Shown here one piece after another: positions 46,318 to 56,707 of a DNA stretch of 64,000 nucleotides. The position numbers and the translations under genes were made by a program. Under the pieces are notes generated by a model. It was not told the origin of the DNA and did not search any database. It worked only from the letters and a program-made list of their open reading frames with translations. Position 1 is the first letter of the stretch, and every line of letters starts with the position of its first letter. The DNA is from Paracoccaceae bacterium (GTDB lineage: Bacteria; Pseudomonadota; Alphaproteobacteria; Rhodobacterales; Rhodobacteraceae): NCBI GenBank assembly GCA_023383015.1, contig JAHDXW010000002.1, forward strand, positions 1 to 64,000, read 5' to 3'.

Positions 46318-49300
46318 TTAGGGTATGACCGTCACCCGCCCGGCGTCGGTCCAGGCGCGGAACTCGCGACGGTACATGTCCTCGACCAGCGCCGGCGGGT
46401 GATGGAAGCTGCCGGGGCTTGTCGCGCGCACGATGTAGGCGAGGCGGAAGCGGGTGTCGCTGCGCCAGTCGATGGCGGCGAGGAAGCGGTCCTGGCGGAA
46501 CTCGGTGGTGGCGACGTCGGAGGTCGTCTCCAGCCAGTCGAGGGCGTTGATCTGGCCGCTGCCGAGCAGCGAGGGGTTGTCGATTTCGAAGCCCGCCGGC
46601 AGCGGGTCGTCGACGATCAGCCGCGCCTCGACCGGCGCGAAGGGCTCCACCTCCAGCACCGCCACCAGCCGCGTTCCCGCCGCCACCTCCGCCGGCGAGG
46701 CGAGTTCGCCCTCGAGCGTGTAGTAGCCGCGGCGGATCGCATAGCCGTTTCCGCCTGCGGGCTCGGCCACCTCGGGAACGCCGAAGGTGGTCAGCGTCAG
46801 CACCTCGTCGCGCCCCGAGCCGTTGGTCACCGCGACCGGAGCGCCGAGGGCATCCTCGAACAGCCGCACCAGCGGCCCCTCGACCGGCGCGCCGTCGATG
46901 GTGAAGCCCTGCCCCCCCGGCCGGTCGACCAGCGCATGGGCGGCAAGCAGCGTCCACATCGCCTCCTGCGTCGACAGCCGGACCGATCCCTCGGGCACCT
47001 CGATGCGGGCGGCGATGGCGTTGGTGTTGACCACCTGGCTGCCCGACCAAGATGCCAGCGTAAGCACCGCCGCCGCGTCGCGCCGCGCCGTGCCGTAGTC
47101 CTCGCGCCAGAGGCTCGGGTCGTCGGCATCGCCCTCCATCAGCGCGACCGCCTGCGCGAACATCCGGTCGGCGCGTGGCTGGTCGCCGTAGGTGGCAAGC
47201 GCCGCCCCGAGCATCGCCGCCGCGAGCGGGGTATCGAAGGCCGCGGCCTTGATGTCGGCGTAGTAGCGCAGGTCGCCGATCGCGGCCGCGCCCTCGCGCG
47301 CCAGCACCATCAGCGCATAGGCATAGCGCGCACCGCCCTCGTCGAAGTCGCCGGCGTAGGAGAGCTGGTTGCGCAGGTTGGTCAGCGCCATTCGGAAGGC
47401 GACCTCGGGCACCGTCACGCCCTCCGCCCGCGCCCGCGACAGGAAGTCGGCGACATAGGCATCAAGCCACAGGTCTCCGCCCCCGCCCGGCCCCCAGAGG
47501 CCGAAGCCGCCCTCGGAGGACTGGTTGAGCAGCACCCGCCCGACCGTCTGGGCCACCCGCAGCCGCAGCGTCAGCGCGTTGCCAAGCCCCATCGCCTCGG
47601 CGGTGCCTGAGAGATAGAGCAGCGGCATCGCTGCGCTGACAAGCTGCTCGGAGCAGCCATAGGGATAGCTGTCGAGCGTCCGCAGCAGGCCGGGCGTGTC
47701 AAAGCGAGCGACCGGACCGATCGCCAGCGTCGCCCGACCGGTGCCGCGGCGCAGCCCGGCGAAGGCGGCCGCGTCGAAGGTGAAGGTCTGGCCTTGGGCC
47801 AGGCCGAAGCGGCTGCGCCGGACGATTTCGGGGTCGTTGGCCTCGACCGGCAGCGCCAGCGACTTGGCCAGCCGCCGCCCGTCGGGGGTGACGAGCGTCA
47901 CCGTCAGCCGGGCGAGGCCGGGGTCGGACACGGTCAGGGGCACCGACAGCCGCGTGCTGCCGCCCGAGGCGAGTGTCACGCTCGCCGGCGCGCCCTCCAG
48001 CGTCAGGCCGAGGGCGTCGTACTCGAGCCCCATCACCCCGGCCGGGCCGGTGGCATGGGTCAGTTCGAGCAGCAGGCGGCTCTCGTCGCCGGGTGCGAGG
48101 AAGCGCGGCAGGCTGGCCGTAACCACCACCGGATCGCGGACCAGCACGTCGGCGGTGGCCTCGCCAACCGCCGCCCCGGACCAGACCACCGCCATCAGCC
48201 GGACCGTGCCGTTGAAGGCCGGCAGGTTGAAGCTTGTCCGGGCATAGCCGTCGGGCCCGACCTCGAGCGGACCCGAGAAATAGGCGACGAGCTCCTCGGT
48301 CGGCGGCGGGGCGTCGAAGCGCGTCGCCATGCCGCCGTCGCCGCCCGAGCGGACGCTGCCCAGCGACCCGGACATGCCGTCGATCAGCCGGCCGTAGAGG
48401 TCGCGGATGCCGACGCCAAGCCGGCGCTGGCCGAAATAGTGGCCGGACGGATCAGGCGGGACGAAGGAGGTCAGGTTGAGGATGCCGACGTCGATCGCGG
48501 CGACCGTCGCATGGGCCACCGCGCCGGGCGCCAGCCCCTCGACCTTCAGCGCGATGTCCATCGGCCTGCGCGGATCGACCTCGGCCGCGCCCTCGAAGCG
48601 CGCCGATAGCCGGCGGGCACCGGGGTCGACCGCGGCATGGGCGAGTCCCAGCGCCCGCGCCGGGTTGCGCCCGGCCGGCACGTCCATGGGTCTGAGCAGC
48701 GAGACGGTGACATAGGCCCCCGCCCCCCAGTCGTCGGTCACCGGCAGTTCGATCACCGACTCGCCCTCGGGCAGTTCCACCGCCTTGAGGTCGATGAGCC
48801 GATTCGACAGCACCGTCACGAGCGCCACCCCCGCCGCCCGCGCCTCGACACGTACCCTGGCGGTGTCGCCGGGCCGGTAGGCGTCGCGGTCAAGCGCGAC
48901 CTCGAGCGCATCGGGGGTGGTTGCGGTCTCGGCCGGGGCGTACCAGCCGGCATAGAACTCCATCGAGGCCGCACCGGGCGCCCCGTCGGAGCGTTCGACC
49001 CGGATTTCGTGGCGGCCCCAGCCCACCGGCGCGGCGATCTCAACTGCCCGCCCGGGCGCGAGCGTCGCCGTGCCCTCGGCAACGCGCGAGCGCGTCGTCA
49101 CGGGCTCGTAGTTCCAGCTGCCGTAGAGCTGGTACCACTGATAGCGCGTCTCGATCCGCGACACCGTCCAGCGCACCGGGACCGGCGAGGCCTCGCCCGG
49201 GGGGGCGACCGCGACCATGGCAAAGCGCGCGTCCTCGCCCTCGCCCACCACTTCGTCGAAGGCGGGCTTCAGCCCCAGCACCGGCATCGCCGGCGCCAGG

Positions 49301-51780
49301 AGCCGGGTCGCCCGCCGCTCCACCGGCCGGCCGGAGCCTTCGGCGACGCGAACGGCCAGTATCATCTCCAGCGGCCGCGCCGGATCGCGGACCTCGGGCA
49401 GCACCACCGACAGCCGCGCCCGCCCGTCGGCATCCGTGCGGCTGCCGAGGGGCAAGGGCTCCATCACCGGCGAAAAGCGTTCGTCGTGGCGGCCGAAACG
49501 GAAGCCGGGGAACCCCTCGACCTCGGCGGCGGCACGCAGCACGACCTCGCCCTCGATCGCCAGTCCGGCCGCGGGCGCCCCGAACAGGTAGCGCGCGGCC
49601 ATGTCGAGCGTCGGGCTGTCACCCGGCCGGATCGGCGCCTCGGGCAGCGCCAGTTCGAAGTCGATCCGCTCGGGCAGAAAATCCTCGACGAGGAAGCCAC
49701 CGGCGGCAAGCGCGGGTGCAGAGGGGTCGGCAATTACCTCGTAGCGCCAGCGGCCGCGCGGTGCGGTGCCAGCGATGGGAACGGCAAAGACATGCCCGCC
49801 GGCGCCTGCCTCGCGCGACAGCGCCCGCGAATACTCCACCCCGTCGGGGCGCAGGGTGCGGATTGTGAGCGGCAGGCCGGCGATGCCCCGGCCCTCGGGG
49901 TCGCGGGCGAGCGCGGTCACGTTCACCACCTCGCCGGCACGGTAGGCGCCGCGGTCGGTGGTGGCGAAGACATCGACCGCCGGCGCGGCCGGCCGGCCGG
50001 ACACCCCGCGGTCGGAGAGGTCGAACTCGGGGTCGGTGAGCGGCAGGAAGGCGAGATCGTCGCCGTCCTCGGCAAGGACCAGCGCCGGCGCCGCCGCCCC
50101 GGTGCCGCGGGCAAGGCCCGGGGCGAAGCGCGCATAGCCCTGCGCATCCGTCACCGCCTCGCCCAGCACCCGGTTGGAGCGCGCCAGCAGCGTCAACCGC
50201 ACCCCCTCGCGCGCGCCGGCGCTGCCAAGGCTGCGGACGATCACATGCAGCCCGTCGGCGCCCGCGAGCGTCGTCATCCCGAGGTCGCTAACCACGAACC
50301 ACTGGTGCGCGGCCGGGTGCTCCCAGGATTCGGTGTCGGGCACGGCGGCCCGCAGCACATAGACCCCGGCCGGAAGCCCGCCGAGCACCTCGTCGAGCGG
50401 CAGGCGGGTGGTCATGTCGCGGTTGACCTCCATTGCCACCTCGGCAGTGCCGCTCCAGACCTCCTCGGCGATGCCGGCCACGAATTCCTCGTCCTCGTAG
50501 TCCTGCAGCGGCCGACCGAAATAGCGGTCGAGCACCGAGCGGACAAGGTTGCGGTCGTCGACCCGCATCAGCCGCAGGTCGAGGCGGGCGGTGTTCACCG
50601 TCTCCACCGGGATCGCCACGGCACCGCCGCGCGGCAGGATATAGGCGCGCCCGGCAATGCGCACGGCAGGCGTGCGATCGCGGACATAGGCCTCGATGGT
50701 CGCGGAACGGCCGAGGCGCTCGCCCTCGCCCGAAGGCAGGCCGGCGCGGAAGGTGACCGTGTAGCTGCGGCCGTGCTCGAGCCCGGACACGCAGAGCTGG
50801 CGGAACTCGGCCTCCACCGCCAGCCCGGGCGCCTCGGCGCGCACGAACGGCAAGTAGTCGACGCCGCTGTCGGCGAGGGGCTCGGAGAACACCGCGCAGA
50901 GCCGGGGCCGCGCGAGGTCGCTCTCGACCAGGTGCTCGACGATGCGGAAGCCGTGCCGCTCCTCGAGTTGGGCCAGAAGCTCGGCGGTGGCGGCATCAGG
51001 GGCGACCTCCTGCGCCAGCCGCACGGCCCTCAGCGCGTCGCGCCCGCGGCCGAGTTCCTCCAGCGGCCTGGCCATCGCCTTCAGCGCCGCCGCCCGCCGG
51101 CCGGCGGCGGCGGCGCGCAGATAGGCGTTGGTGGCCGCCTGCAGGGCGCGGGCGCGCAGCTGGTCGCGGGCGTTGAAGTTGCGCTCCTCGATCGCCGCAA
51201 GCGTCTCAGCGTAGGCGATCCAGTCGGCGGGGGAATCGGTGAGGTTGATCCGGGAGCCGATGAAATGGGCTGCCGCGCGCAGGTCGCCCGAAGCGCGCGC
51301 GCGTGCCTCGGCGGACCGGAAATCCTCCGCTGTCCACTCGTCCGAGACGTGCAGCGCAGCCAAGCCCTCGGCCTGGGTGCGGGCGCGGCCGAAATCGTAG
51401 GACGACAGGAAGCCGAGTTCGGACTGCCGCGCGGCAACGCGGGCCAGCACCGCGGGATCGGTGTCGTAGACACGCGCCGACACCGCCCCGGCGAAGGCAC
51501 GGGGGTCGTCGGCGGCCGACTTCGGGAAGCAGGCGCGCGACCGGGTGTTGAAGGTGAACGCCTTGCAGGCGGCATCCGAAAGGCAGGCGCGCTGGCAGGC
51601 CTCGAGCGTGGTGTCGAAGATCGACCGCAGGTCGCTGCCGTAGAAGTCGATGTCGGAGGTCAGCGCGGCCCGCCGCTCCGGCACCGGCGACTGCTGGGCG
51701 AGGGCCGGCGCCGGGGCCAGGCCAAGTGCCACCGCCGCGGCGAGGAGGATGCGGAAGGCTGGGGAAGGCCGCGCGGACAT
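46318..51780 (-). CDS. Bacterial alpha-2-macroglobulin with PAN/Apple domain
   Basis: A 1,820-residue periplasmic protease inhibitor with an N-terminal signal peptide (ILLAAAVALGLAPAPALAQ) and no lipobox cysteine, unlike E. coli YfhM. After the signal comes a PAN/Apple-like segment (DLRSIFDTTLEACQRACLSDAACKAF) with disulfide-forming cysteines. MG domains, a bait-type region rich in Gly/Ser (near SLGSVRSGGDGGMATRF) and the thioester motif GCSEQ (Cys1376) follow, then alpha-6/6 barrel and receptor-like domains. It would trap proteases that enter the periplasm. pbpC follows 11 bp downstream and could repair damaged peptidoglycan. Confidence 0.93.
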   Translation of the reverse strand: MSARPSPAFRILLAAAVALGLAPAPALAQQSPVPERRAALTSDIDFYGSDLRSIFDTTLEACQRACLSDAACKAFTFNTRSRACFPKSAADDPRAFAGAVSARVYDTDPAVLARVAARQSELGFLSSYDFGRARTQAEGLAALHVSDEWTAEDFRSAEARARASGDLRAAAHFIGSRINLTDSPADWIAYAETLAAIEERNFNARDQLRARALQAATNAYLRAAAAGRRAAALKAMARPLEELGRGRDALRAVRLAQEVAPDAATAELLAQLEERHGFRIVEHLVESDLARPRLCAVFSEPLADSGVDYLPFVRAEAPGLAVEAEFRQLCVSGLEHGRSYTVTFRAGLPSGEGERLGRSATIEAYVRDRTPAVRIAGRAYILPRGGAVAIPVETVNTARLDLRLMRVDDRNLVRSVLDRYFGRPLQDYEDEEFVAGIAEEVWSGTAEVAMEVNRDMTTRLPLDEVLGGLPAGVYVLRAAVPDTESWEHPAAHQWFVVSDLGMTTLAGADGLHVIVRSLGSAGAREGVRLTLLARSNRVLGEAVTDAQGYARFAPGLARGTGAAAPALVLAEDGDDLAFLPLTDPEFDLSDRGVSGRPAAPAVDVFATTDRGAYRAGEVVNVTALARDPEGRGIAGLPLTIRTLRPDGVEYSRALSREAGAGGHVFAVPIAGTAPRGRWRYEVIADPSAPALAAGGFLVEDFLPERIDFELALPEAPIRPGDSPTLDMAARYLFGAPAAGLAIEGEVVLRAAAEVEGFPGFRFGRHDERFSPVMEPLPLGSRTDADGRARLSVVLPEVRDPARPLEMILAVRVAEGSGRPVERRATRLLAPAMPVLGLKPAFDEVVGEGEDARFAMVAVAPPGEASPVPVRWTVSRIETRYQWYQLYGSWNYEPVTTRSRVAEGTATLAPGRAVEIAAPVGWGRHEIRVERSDGAPGAASMEFYAGWYAPAETATTPDALEVALDRDAYRPGDTARVRVEARAAGVALVTVLSNRLIDLKAVELPEGESVIELPVTDDWGAGAYVTVSLLRPMDVPAGRNPARALGLAHAAVDPGARRLSARFEGAAEVDPRRPMDIALKVEGLAPGAVAHATVAAIDVGILNLTSFVPPDPSGHYFGQRRLGVGIRDLYGRLIDGMSGSLGSVRSGGDGGMATRFDAPPPTEELVAYFSGPLEVGPDGYARTSFNLPAFNGTVRLMAVVWSGAAVGEATADVLVRDPVVVTASLPRFLAPGDESRLLLELTHATGPAGVMGLEYDALGLTLEGAPASVTLASGGSTRLSVPLTVSDPGLARLTVTLVTPDGRRLAKSLALPVEANDPEIVRRSRFGLAQGQTFTFDAAAFAGLRRGTGRATLAIGPVARFDTPGLLRTLDSYPYGCSEQLVSAAMPLLYLSGTAEAMGLGNALTLRLRVAQTVGRVLLNQSSEGGFGLWGPGGGGDLWLDAYVADFLSRARAEGVTVPEVAFRMALTNLRNQLSYAGDFDEGGARYAYALMVLAREGAAAIGDLRYYADIKAAAFDTPLAAAMLGAALATYGDQPRADRMFAQAVALMEGDADDPSLWREDYGTARRDAAAVLTLASWSGSQVVNTNAIAARIEVPEGSVRLSTQEAMWTLLAAHALVDRPGGQGFTIDGAPVEGPLVRLFEDALGAPVAVTNGSGRDEVLTLTTFGVPEVAEPAGGNGYAIRRGYYTLEGELASPAEVAAGTRLVAVLEVEPFAPVEARLIVDDPLPAGFEIDNPSLLGSGQINALDWLETTSDVATTEFRQDRFLAAIDWRSDTRFRLAYIVRATSPGSFHHPPALVEDMYRREFRAWTDAGRVTVIP

Positions 51781-51923
51781 GTGGAGACTCCGTAACCACT
51801 TCGACCGCGATGCTGGCACAGGCGGCGACCGGCTGGCAACGATTTCCGCCCCGCTCCCGTCATCGTTAAGCGCCGATTCACGACGCTCGGCCATCGTCGC
51901 GCGGGCCGGGCGGCGGAAGGGCG

Positions 51924-54122
51924 ATGGGCGAGGGCGCGACCACGATCACCGAGAAGCTCGCCCGCGAGCGGCGCCTGCGCCTCGCTGCCGAGCGGCTGCT
52001 CGAACAGAAGAGCCGCGAGCTCTTCGCCGCCAACCAGCAGCTGGCGATCCACGCCCGCGCGCTGTCCGAGCAGATCGTCGAGCAGCGGCAGGTGGTCGCC
52101 TCGGCGCTGTCGGAGGCCGAGGCGCTGAAGGGCCAGAACAGCCGCGTCCTGTCGGAGCTCGAGCGCGCGCATGCCGCCGCGGTGATGGCCGAGCGCCGGC
52201 TGCTCGACTCGCTCGAGACGATCCGCGACGGCTTCGCGATCTTCGACGCCGAGGGACGCCTGGTCACCGCCAACGGCGCATATCTGGCCCCGTTCGTCGG
52301 CCAGGACGAGGTCGCGCCGGGCATCGCCTATCCGCGGCTCCTGGCCATCGCCGCCCATGGCGGGGCGATCGACCTCGAAGGCCGCGCGGCCGCGGACTGG
52401 ATCGCCGCGATGACCGCCCGCTGGGAAGAGGAGCACATCGCGACGCAGGTGATCCGCCTTGCGTCCGGCCGGTTCGTGCGGCTGATCGATCGGCGCGGCC
52501 GCGGCGGGGACACCGTCTGCATGGCACTGGACATCACCGAAACGATCACGCGCGAGCGCGAACTCGAGGAGGCCCGCGCCCGGGCCGAGGCCGCCAGCCG
52601 CGCCAAGTCGGCATTCCTTGCCAACATGAGCCACGAGATCCGCACGCCGATGAACGGCGTCGTCGGCATGGCCGAGCTGCTGTGCGACGGCAGTCTCAGC
52701 GAGGAGCAGCGCCTCTATGCCGAGACGATCCGCTCGTCGGGCGAGGCGCTGCTGCACATCATCAACGACATCCTCGACTACTCCAAGATCGAGGCCGAGA
52801 AGCTTGTCCTGCACCCCGAGCCGGTGGACGTGGAGCGGCTGGTGCACGAGGTCGCCGTGCTCCTGCAGCCGCGCGCCACCGCCAAGGGCATCGACCTGAC
52901 GATCGACTACGACATGTTCCTGCCGACCCGTTTCGAGGCCGATCCCGGGAGGCTGCGTCAGGTGCTCGTCAACCTCGTGGGCAATGCCGTCAAATTCACC
53001 GAGGCCGGCCACGTCCTCGTCCGCGTCGTCGGCTTCGAGGCGGACGACGGCCGCTGGCAGCTGCATGTGTCGGTCGAGGACACCGGCATCGGCATCGCGC
53101 CGGAGCACCTCGAGCACATCTTCGGCGAGTTCAACCAGGTCGAGGCCGAGTCGAACCGCAAGTACGAGGGCACCGGGCTGGGGCTTGCCATCACCCGCCA
53201 GCTGGTGACGCTGATGGGCGGCGAGGTGTGGGTGGAGAGCACGCCCGGCGAGGGCTCGTGCTTCGGCTTCCGCCTTCTGCTGCCGGCCGCCGAGACGGCC
53301 GGCGAGGTGGTGCCGGCACCGGCAAGCCTGCGCCGGGCACTGGTGGTCGACGACCAGCACGTCAACCGCACGATCCTCGAGCGCCAGCTCACTGCCTACG
53401 GGCTCGAGGTGACGCTCTGCCGCTCGGGCGCGGAGGCGCTGCGCGCCATCGACGGCGGGGCGGCGCCCGATGTCGTGCTGACCGACCACGCCATGCCCGA
53501 GATGGACGGAGTTGAGCTGGCACTGGCGCTGCGCGCCCGCGGCGTGGCGGCGCCGATCCTGCTCGTCTCCTCCAACCCGGCCGCGGTCGCGGACCCCGAG
53601 GCGCGCCGGCAGCTGGCCGCGGTGCTCCAGAAGCCGCTGCTGCGCCGCGACCTTTACCGCCGGCTCGCCGGGCTTGCCCCCGAGCCGCCGCCGGTCGAGC
53701 CGGCCGGGCGGCGGGCGATGCGGGTGCTGGCCGCCGAGGACAACCGCACCAACCAGCTGGTGTTCCAGAAGATGGTGAAGGACCTCGACATCGAGCTCGC
53801 ATTCGCCGGTAACGGCCGCGAGGCGGTCGACATGGTCGACCGCTTCCGCCCCGACATGATCTTCATGGACATCTCGATGCCCGAGATGGACGGCCGCGAG
53901 GCCACCCGCACGATCCGCGCAGCCGAGGCGGCGAAGGGGGCCGGGCGGGTGCCGATCGTGGCGCTGACCGCCCATGCGATGGACGGCGACCGCGAGGCGA
54001 TCCTCGCCGCCGGCCTCGACCACTACCTGACCAAGCCACTGCGCAAGACCGCGATCGTCGAGCGGATCCTCGCGCTCCGCCCGACCGGCACCCGGCCGCC
54101 GACCGGCGAGAGCGCGCCGTGA
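51924..54122 (+). CDS. Hybrid sensor histidine kinase with two receivers
   Basis: A 732-residue soluble hybrid kinase. A coiled-coil N-terminus (residues ~10-95, [21 protein letters not shown]) leads to a PAS-like domain ([19 protein letters not shown]). HisKA has [13 protein letters not shown], and HATPase has [24 protein letters not shown] and GTGLGLAI. Two consecutive receivers follow, with Asp in [11 protein letters not shown] and [11 protein letters not shown]; both also keep the lysine (QKPLLR, TKPLRK). No HPt or transmembrane segment is present, so phosphate would pass to a separate HPt. It diverges from the alpha-2-macroglobulin gene. Its signal is unknown. Confidence 0.9.
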   Translation: MGEGATTITEKLARERRLRLAAERLLEQKSRELFAANQQLAIHARALSEQIVEQRQVVASALSEAEALKGQNSRVLSELERAHAAAVMAERRLLDSLETIRDGFAIFDAEGRLVTANGAYLAPFVGQDEVAPGIAYPRLLAIAAHGGAIDLEGRAAADWIAAMTARWEEEHIATQVIRLASGRFVRLIDRRGRGGDTVCMALDITETITRERELEEARARAEAASRAKSAFLANMSHEIRTPMNGVVGMAELLCDGSLSEEQRLYAETIRSSGEALLHIINDILDYSKIEAEKLVLHPEPVDVERLVHEVAVLLQPRATAKGIDLTIDYDMFLPTRFEADPGRLRQVLVNLVGNAVKFTEAGHVLVRVVGFEADDGRWQLHVSVEDTGIGIAPEHLEHIFGEFNQVEAESNRKYEGTGLGLAITRQLVTLMGGEVWVESTPGEGSCFGFRLLLPAAETAGEVVPAPASLRRALVVDDQHVNRTILERQLTAYGLEVTLCRSGAEALRAIDGGAAPDVVLTDHAMPEMDGVELALALRARGVAAPILLVSSNPAAVADPEARRQLAAVLQKPLLRRDLYRRLAGLAPEPPPVEPAGRRAMRVLAAEDNRTNQLVFQKMVKDLDIELAFAGNGREAVDMVDRFRPDMIFMDISMPEMDGREATRTIRAAEAAKGAGRVPIVALTAHAMDGDREAILAAGLDHYLTKPLRKTAIVERILALRPTGTRPPTGESAP

Positions 54123-54235
54123 CGCTGCCGCCTGGGCGGTCGGCCGGACAGGCACGATCCGCCCGCCCCGCGGCCGCCGAGGTTGCCTGGGGACGCGGTT
54201 CGGCATACGAAGGGTGCGACGCTGGCAATGGGGCG

Positions 54236-54526
54236 ATGATGCTCACGATCTACAACATCCTGATGCTTCTTCTCGATGTCGCCTGGTTCATCGTCATCGT
54301 GCATGTGATCATGAGCTGGCTGATCAACTTCCAGGTGCTGAACCGCCGCCAGCCGCTTGTGGCCCAGCTGTGGGAGGGGCTGAACCGCCTTCTCGAACCC
54401 GTCTACGACCGGGTCCGCCGCGTGCTGCCGCCGGCCGGCGGGCTAGACCTTGCACCGCTGGTCGTGCTGATCGGGCTGCTGATCTTGCGCACCGTGCTGC
54501 AGACCAACGCCGCCGCGTTCCAGTGA
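54236..54526 (+). CDS. yggT: YggT-family membrane protein
   Basis: A 96-residue protein with two transmembrane helices (YNILMLLLDVAWFIVIVHVIMSWL and LAPLVVLIGLLILRTVL) flanking the conserved RLLEPVYDRVRRVLPP loop, which defines the YggT/YlmG family. Homologues are linked to osmotic stress, cell division or membrane-protein organisation, with no settled function. Adjacent ATGs at 54236 and 54239 are equivalent starts. Upstream, TTGCCT (54183-54188) and TACGAA 17 bp later are a weak promoter candidate. Its stop overlaps the recQ GTG. Confidence 0.88.
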   Translation: MMLTIYNILMLLLDVAWFIVIVHVIMSWLINFQVLNRRQPLVAQLWEGLNRLLEPVYDRVRRVLPPAGGLDLAPLVVLIGLLILRTVLQTNAAAFQ

Positions 54527-56643
54527 CGGCCGTTCCGCCGCCCCGCACCGAGGCCGCCATCCCGGTGGCCCGCGCGGCGGGCGACATCCTCGCGGAGGTC
54601 TGGGGCTACCGCAGCTTCCGGCCCGGGCAGGAGGCGATCGTCGTTGCCGTGGCGGCCGGCCGCGACACGCTTGCCATCCTGCCCACCGGGGCGGGCAAGT
54701 CGCTGTGCTTCCAGCTGCCGGCACTGATGCGGCAGGGCGTGACGGTGGTCATCTCGCCACTCGTCGCGCTGATGCGCGACCAGGTGCGGGCGCTGCGCGC
54801 CGCGGGGGTGGAGGCGCGGGCGCTGACCGCCGCCACGCCGCCCGAGGAGGCGGCCGCGATGCGCGCCGAGATCGACCGGGGCGCGCTCAAGCTGCTCTAC
54901 ATCGCGCCCGAGCGGCTGGCGGGATCGGGGATGCCGGCCTTCCTGCGCCGCATCGGCACCACGCTGATCGCCGTGGACGAGGCCCATTGCGTCAGCCAGT
55001 GGGGCCACGACTTCCGCCCCGACTACCTGCGCATCGGGCCGCTGCGCGCCGAGCTCGGCGTGCCGCTCGCCGCCTTCACCGCCACCGCCGATGCCGAGAC
55101 CCGCGCCGAGATCGTCGCCCGGCTGTTTGCCGACCGCCCGCCCGAGACCTTCGTGCACGGCTTTGACCGGCCGAACCTGCGGCTCGCCTTTGTGCCCAAG
55201 GACAGCCCGCGCCGCCAGGTGCTGGCGTTCGCGGCGGCGCGGCGCGGGCAGGCCGGGATCGTCTACACCGCGACCCGGGCGCGAGCCGAGACCATCGCCG
55301 CCGCGCTCGCCGAGGAGGGCCACGCCGCCGTGGCCTACCATGCCGGGCTGGACGCCGGCATCCGCGAGGACGTCGAGGCGCGATTCCAGCGCGAGGACGG
55401 GCTGATCGTCGTGGCCACCGTCGCCTTCGGGATGGGCATCGACAAGCCCGACATCCGCTGGGTCCTGCAGGCCGACCTGCCGAAGTCGGTCGAAGCCTAC
55501 TGGCAGGAGGCCGGCCGCGCCGGCCGCGACGGCGCCCCGGCCGAGACGCTGACGCTGTGGGGGCCCGACGACATCCGCCTGCGCCGCGTCCAGATCGACG
55601 AGGGGGCGGCGCCAGCCGAGCGCAAGACCGCCGACCACGCGCGGCTGAACGCGCTTCTGGGTATCGCCGAGGCGACCGGCTGCCGCCGGCAGGCGCTGCT
55701 CGGCTACTTCGGCGAGGCATCGGTACCCTGCGGCAACTGCGACCTCTGCCGCGAGCCGCCGCGGCTTTTCGACGGCACCGAGGCGGTCAGGAAGGCGCTG
55801 TCGGCGGTCGCGCGCACCGGCGAGTGGTTCGGCGCCGGCCATCTGATCGACATCCTGACCGGCACCGCCACCGAGAAGGTGCGCGCGCGCGGCCACGACC
55901 GGCTGCCAACCTTCGCCGCCGGCCGCAACGTCACGCGCGACCGCTGGCAGGCGGTGTTCCGCCAGATGCTCGGCCGCGACCTGCTACGCCCCGACCCCGG
56001 GCGGCACGGGGCGCTGCGCATGACCGAGGCGGCGCGGCCGGTGCTGCGCGGCGAGGTGCCGGTGCTCCTTCGCGACGATCCCGTGCCGGGAGCCCCGCGC
56101 GCCGTCGCCCGCCCGGCGGTGTCCGAGGCCGACGAGGGGCTGCTGGCTGCCCTGAAGGGGCTGCGCCGGCGGCTGGCCGAGGCACAGGGGGTGCCGGCCT
56201 ATGTCGTCTTTCCCGACCGCACGCTGATCGAGATGGCCGAGCGCCGGCCGGCGACGCTTGACGCGCTCGCCACCGTCTCGGGGGTCGGGGCCAAGAAGCT
56301 CGGGAGCTACGGGGCGGCCTTCCTCGCGGTCATCACCGGCGAGGCCCCGGCACCGACCCATCCCGCCCGCCGCCGCCTGGCCGGCAGGCCGGAGGGGGCG
56401 CTGCACGACCGGCTGGCCGCCGCCGCCGCCGCCCTGGTCCGCGGGCCCGAGGGGCGTGACAAGCCGATGTCCATCGCCGACGCGCAGCTTGCCCGCCTGG
56501 CCGAGGCCCGACCGGCCGACATGGCCGCGCTTGCCCGGATCGTCGGCCCGGCGCGGGCGGAGCGCTTCGGGACGGCCTTCCTTGCGATCCTGGCCGACGA
56601 GGCGGGCGGCGGTGACGGCGGCGACCCGGCCGGCAGGGGTTGA
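54523..56643 (+). CDS. recQ: ATP-dependent DNA helicase RecQ
   Basis: A 706-residue superfamily-2 helicase. Walker A is TGAGKS (55-60) within LPTGAGKSLCFQLPA, the Walker B/DEAH-type box is AVDEAHCVSQWGHDFRP, and motifs IV-VI appear in GIVYTATRARAE and YWQEAGRAGRDG. The RecQ zinc site follows (CRRQALLGYFGEASVPCGNCDLC). The C-terminus has an HRDC domain (AYVVFPDRTLIEMAERRPATL) and a second, weaker HRDC-like copy (AQLARLAEARPADMAALARIVG). It acts in recombination and fork repair. GTG start at 54523 overlaps yggT by GTGA. Confidence 0.95.
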   Translation: MTAVPPPRTEAAIPVARAAGDILAEVWGYRSFRPGQEAIVVAVAAGRDTLAILPTGAGKSLCFQLPALMRQGVTVVISPLVALMRDQVRALRAAGVEARALTAATPPEEAAAMRAEIDRGALKLLYIAPERLAGSGMPAFLRRIGTTLIAVDEAHCVSQWGHDFRPDYLRIGPLRAELGVPLAAFTATADAETRAEIVARLFADRPPETFVHGFDRPNLRLAFVPKDSPRRQVLAFAAARRGQAGIVYTATRARAETIAAALAEEGHAAVAYHAGLDAGIREDVEARFQREDGLIVVATVAFGMGIDKPDIRWVLQADLPKSVEAYWQEAGRAGRDGAPAETLTLWGPDDIRLRRVQIDEGAAPAERKTADHARLNALLGIAEATGCRRQALLGYFGEASVPCGNCDLCREPPRLFDGTEAVRKALSAVARTGEWFGAGHLIDILTGTATEKVRARGHDRLPTFAAGRNVTRDRWQAVFRQMLGRDLLRPDPGRHGALRMTEAARPVLRGEVPVLLRDDPVPGAPRAVARPAVSEADEGLLAALKGLRRRLAEAQGVPAYVVFPDRTLIEMAERRPATLDALATVSGVGAKKLGSYGAAFLAVITGEAPAPTHPARRRLAGRPEGALHDRLAAAAAALVRGPEGRDKPMSIADAQLARLAEARPADMAALARIVGPARAERFGTAFLAILADEAGGGDGGDPAGRG

Positions 56644-56707
56644 CCCCGCCCTGCCGCCGCGGCAGTGCGGCCGGCGCCACGCCACCGGCCGACCGTGAGG
56701 ACCGCCG

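Noticed and set aside
48637..51795. A 1,052-codon open frame antisense to the alpha-2-macroglobulin gene
   Set aside because: The opposite strand has clear domains and a thioester motif; the antisense product is low-complexity Arg/Gly/His-rich.
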